From Akkermansiaceae bacterium (GTDB lineage Bacteria > Verrucomicrobiota > Verrucomicrobiia > Verrucomicrobiales > Akkermansiaceae), in NCBI GenBank assembly GCA_028293225.1, contig JAQGPE010000729.1, positions 1 through 6,395 of the forward strand: a stretch of DNA of 6,395 nt, read 5' to 3'. A model generated the notes under the pieces. It did no database searches, was not told the DNA's origin, and saw only the letters and a program-made list of their open reading frames with translations. Position numbers and translations under genes: made by a program. Shown one piece after another: positions 5,598 to 6,395 of this stretch (position 1 is its first letter; every line of letters begins with the position of its first letter).

Positions 5598-6395
5598 ATG
5601 AAATCCCGCCTGCCCGCCCTGCTGCTCTCCCACGGGGCGGCGCTACTGGCCGGCTGCGCCGCTTTCGCCGCCTGGGGGAAATTCCATCCCCGTCCCCATC
5701 CGGCAGGCGCGCACGACTCCGCTCCCCCGCCATCGCCATCCCGGCCGCCGGCCCCGGAGAAAGCCCGCGCCGCCGCCGTCGCTCAAGTGCTGGCCAGCCT
5801 CCCCGGCCAGGCGGATCAGCCAGCTGCCGAGGCCAAACGCCGCAGCGATTTCCAGCAGGAGGTTCGCCGCGAGATCGCCCGCATGCAGACCAAGCCGGAA
5901 AACCTCCAGGCCGAGCTTGCCGCCGCCGTCCAGGCCGCCACCAGCGATGCCGCCGAGCAAAACTGGCAGCCCGGCCAGGGCTCCCCACGCGTCGCCGCCC
6001 TGCTCTATTTCTGGGGGCTCGATAGCCTCGGCCAGGTGCTGACCGCCCTCTCACCATGGCAGCGGGACGCCGCGACGGAAGCAGCCCTCCAGGCCGCGCT
6101 GGTCGAGCTCTACGCCGTGCTCGGCCGTGATGCGATGGTTGCTGAACTGAAAACCATCGGCGCCGCCCCCGTCCTGAAATTGATCGTCGCCGATCTACTC
6201 CAGTCCCCGGACCTCGCCGCCATCAGCCAGATCAAGGGACAGGTCGATGAGTCGTGCTGGACCCAGCTCCTCATGGGCCTCAGGGAGGACTGGCCCTTTT
6301 CCCGGCGGGATGAATTGCTGAAGCTGCTCATCCGGGAAGACCGCTCCGAGATCCTGCTCAATGGCGGCTCCCGCGGCCCGGAGTGGAACGCCTGG
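5598..6395 (+). CDS. Exported Pro-rich, helical protein of unknown function (3' end outside window)
   Basis: The open frame runs without a stop to the last base, giving 266 visible residues. The N-terminus MKSRLPALLLSHGAALLAGC is either a membrane anchor or a lipoprotein signal, with LAGC as lipobox and Cys20 as the lipidated residue. A Pro/Ala/Ser-rich linker (about 31-53) follows, then an Ala-rich, mostly helical region (55 to the end) with phrases such as LSPWQRDAATEAALQAALVELYAVLG. This suggests a helical-repeat or coiled domain exposed in the periplasm. No catalytic motif is recognised. The start at 5598 is chosen because Lys-Ser-Arg directly before the hydrophobic core is typical. An ATG three codons upstream (5589) is an equal alternative, and neither has a Shine-Dalgarno site. 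It lies 81 bp after the preceding gene with no terminator between, so it may share its transcript. Confidence 0.75.
   Translation, partial: MKSRLPALLLSHGAALLAGCAAFAAWGKFHPRPHPAGAHDSAPPPSPSRPPAPEKARAAAVAQVLASLPGQADQPAAEAKRRSDFQQEVRREIARMQTKPENLQAELAAAVQAATSDAAEQNWQPGQGSPRVAALLYFWGLDSLGQVLTALSPWQRDAATEAALQAALVELYAVLGRDAMVAELKTIGAAPVLKLIVADLLQSPDLAAISQIKGQVDESCWTQLLMGLREDWPFSRRDELLKLLIREDRSEILLNGGSRGPEWNAW

Noticed and set aside
5365..6057. Minus-strand open frame of 230 codons opposite the last gene
   Set aside because: Extremely Arg/Gly-rich, no motif, and it spans a gene boundary on the other strand.

Overview
The window reads as a stretch of a GC-rich bacterial chromosome. I infer a Verrucomicrobiota-like organism, close in style to Luteolibacter. 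The grounds are the Ala/Pro-rich secreted and membrane proteins of unknown function, the near absence of Shine-Dalgarno sequences on the plus strand, and short AT-richer intergenic repeats of a kind I recall from that group. No rRNA or other phylogenetic marker is present, so the taxon is a guess.

Left part (1-3533) is a methionine biosynthesis module. metE (168-2522, minus) encodes cobalamin-independent methionine synthase with all zinc and homocysteine ligands intact. It is divergent from metR (2619-3533, plus), a LysR-type activator carrying the diagnostic ECHSC and WPxVEMD motifs of MetR. The 96-bp region between them is AT-rich and holds three ATGA/TCAT-type dyads about two helical turns apart. 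These are the best candidates for the shared MetR operator. There is no room for a cobalamin or SAM riboswitch in front of metE. Beyond metE, 1-167 is non-coding and carries a terminal stem-loop and two sets of short direct repeats.

Middle part (3534-3748) is a 215-bp gene-free spacer. It holds a strong 43-nt imperfect hairpin and, about 120 bp upstream, an inverted degenerate copy of half of it. Together they look like a REP/BIME- or MITE-like palindromic element.

Right part (3749-6395) encodes uncharacterised envelope proteins. Three genes overlap by ATGA (4 bp each): two tandem paralogous small proteins, each with two predicted membrane segments, then a secreted protein of 309 residues with an LprI/DUF1311-like C-terminal segment. 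After 81 bp comes a further exported, Pro-rich and helical protein that runs off the window. The paralogue pair coupled to the secreted protein is the least understood and most interesting unit. Nothing in the sequence gives its biochemical role.
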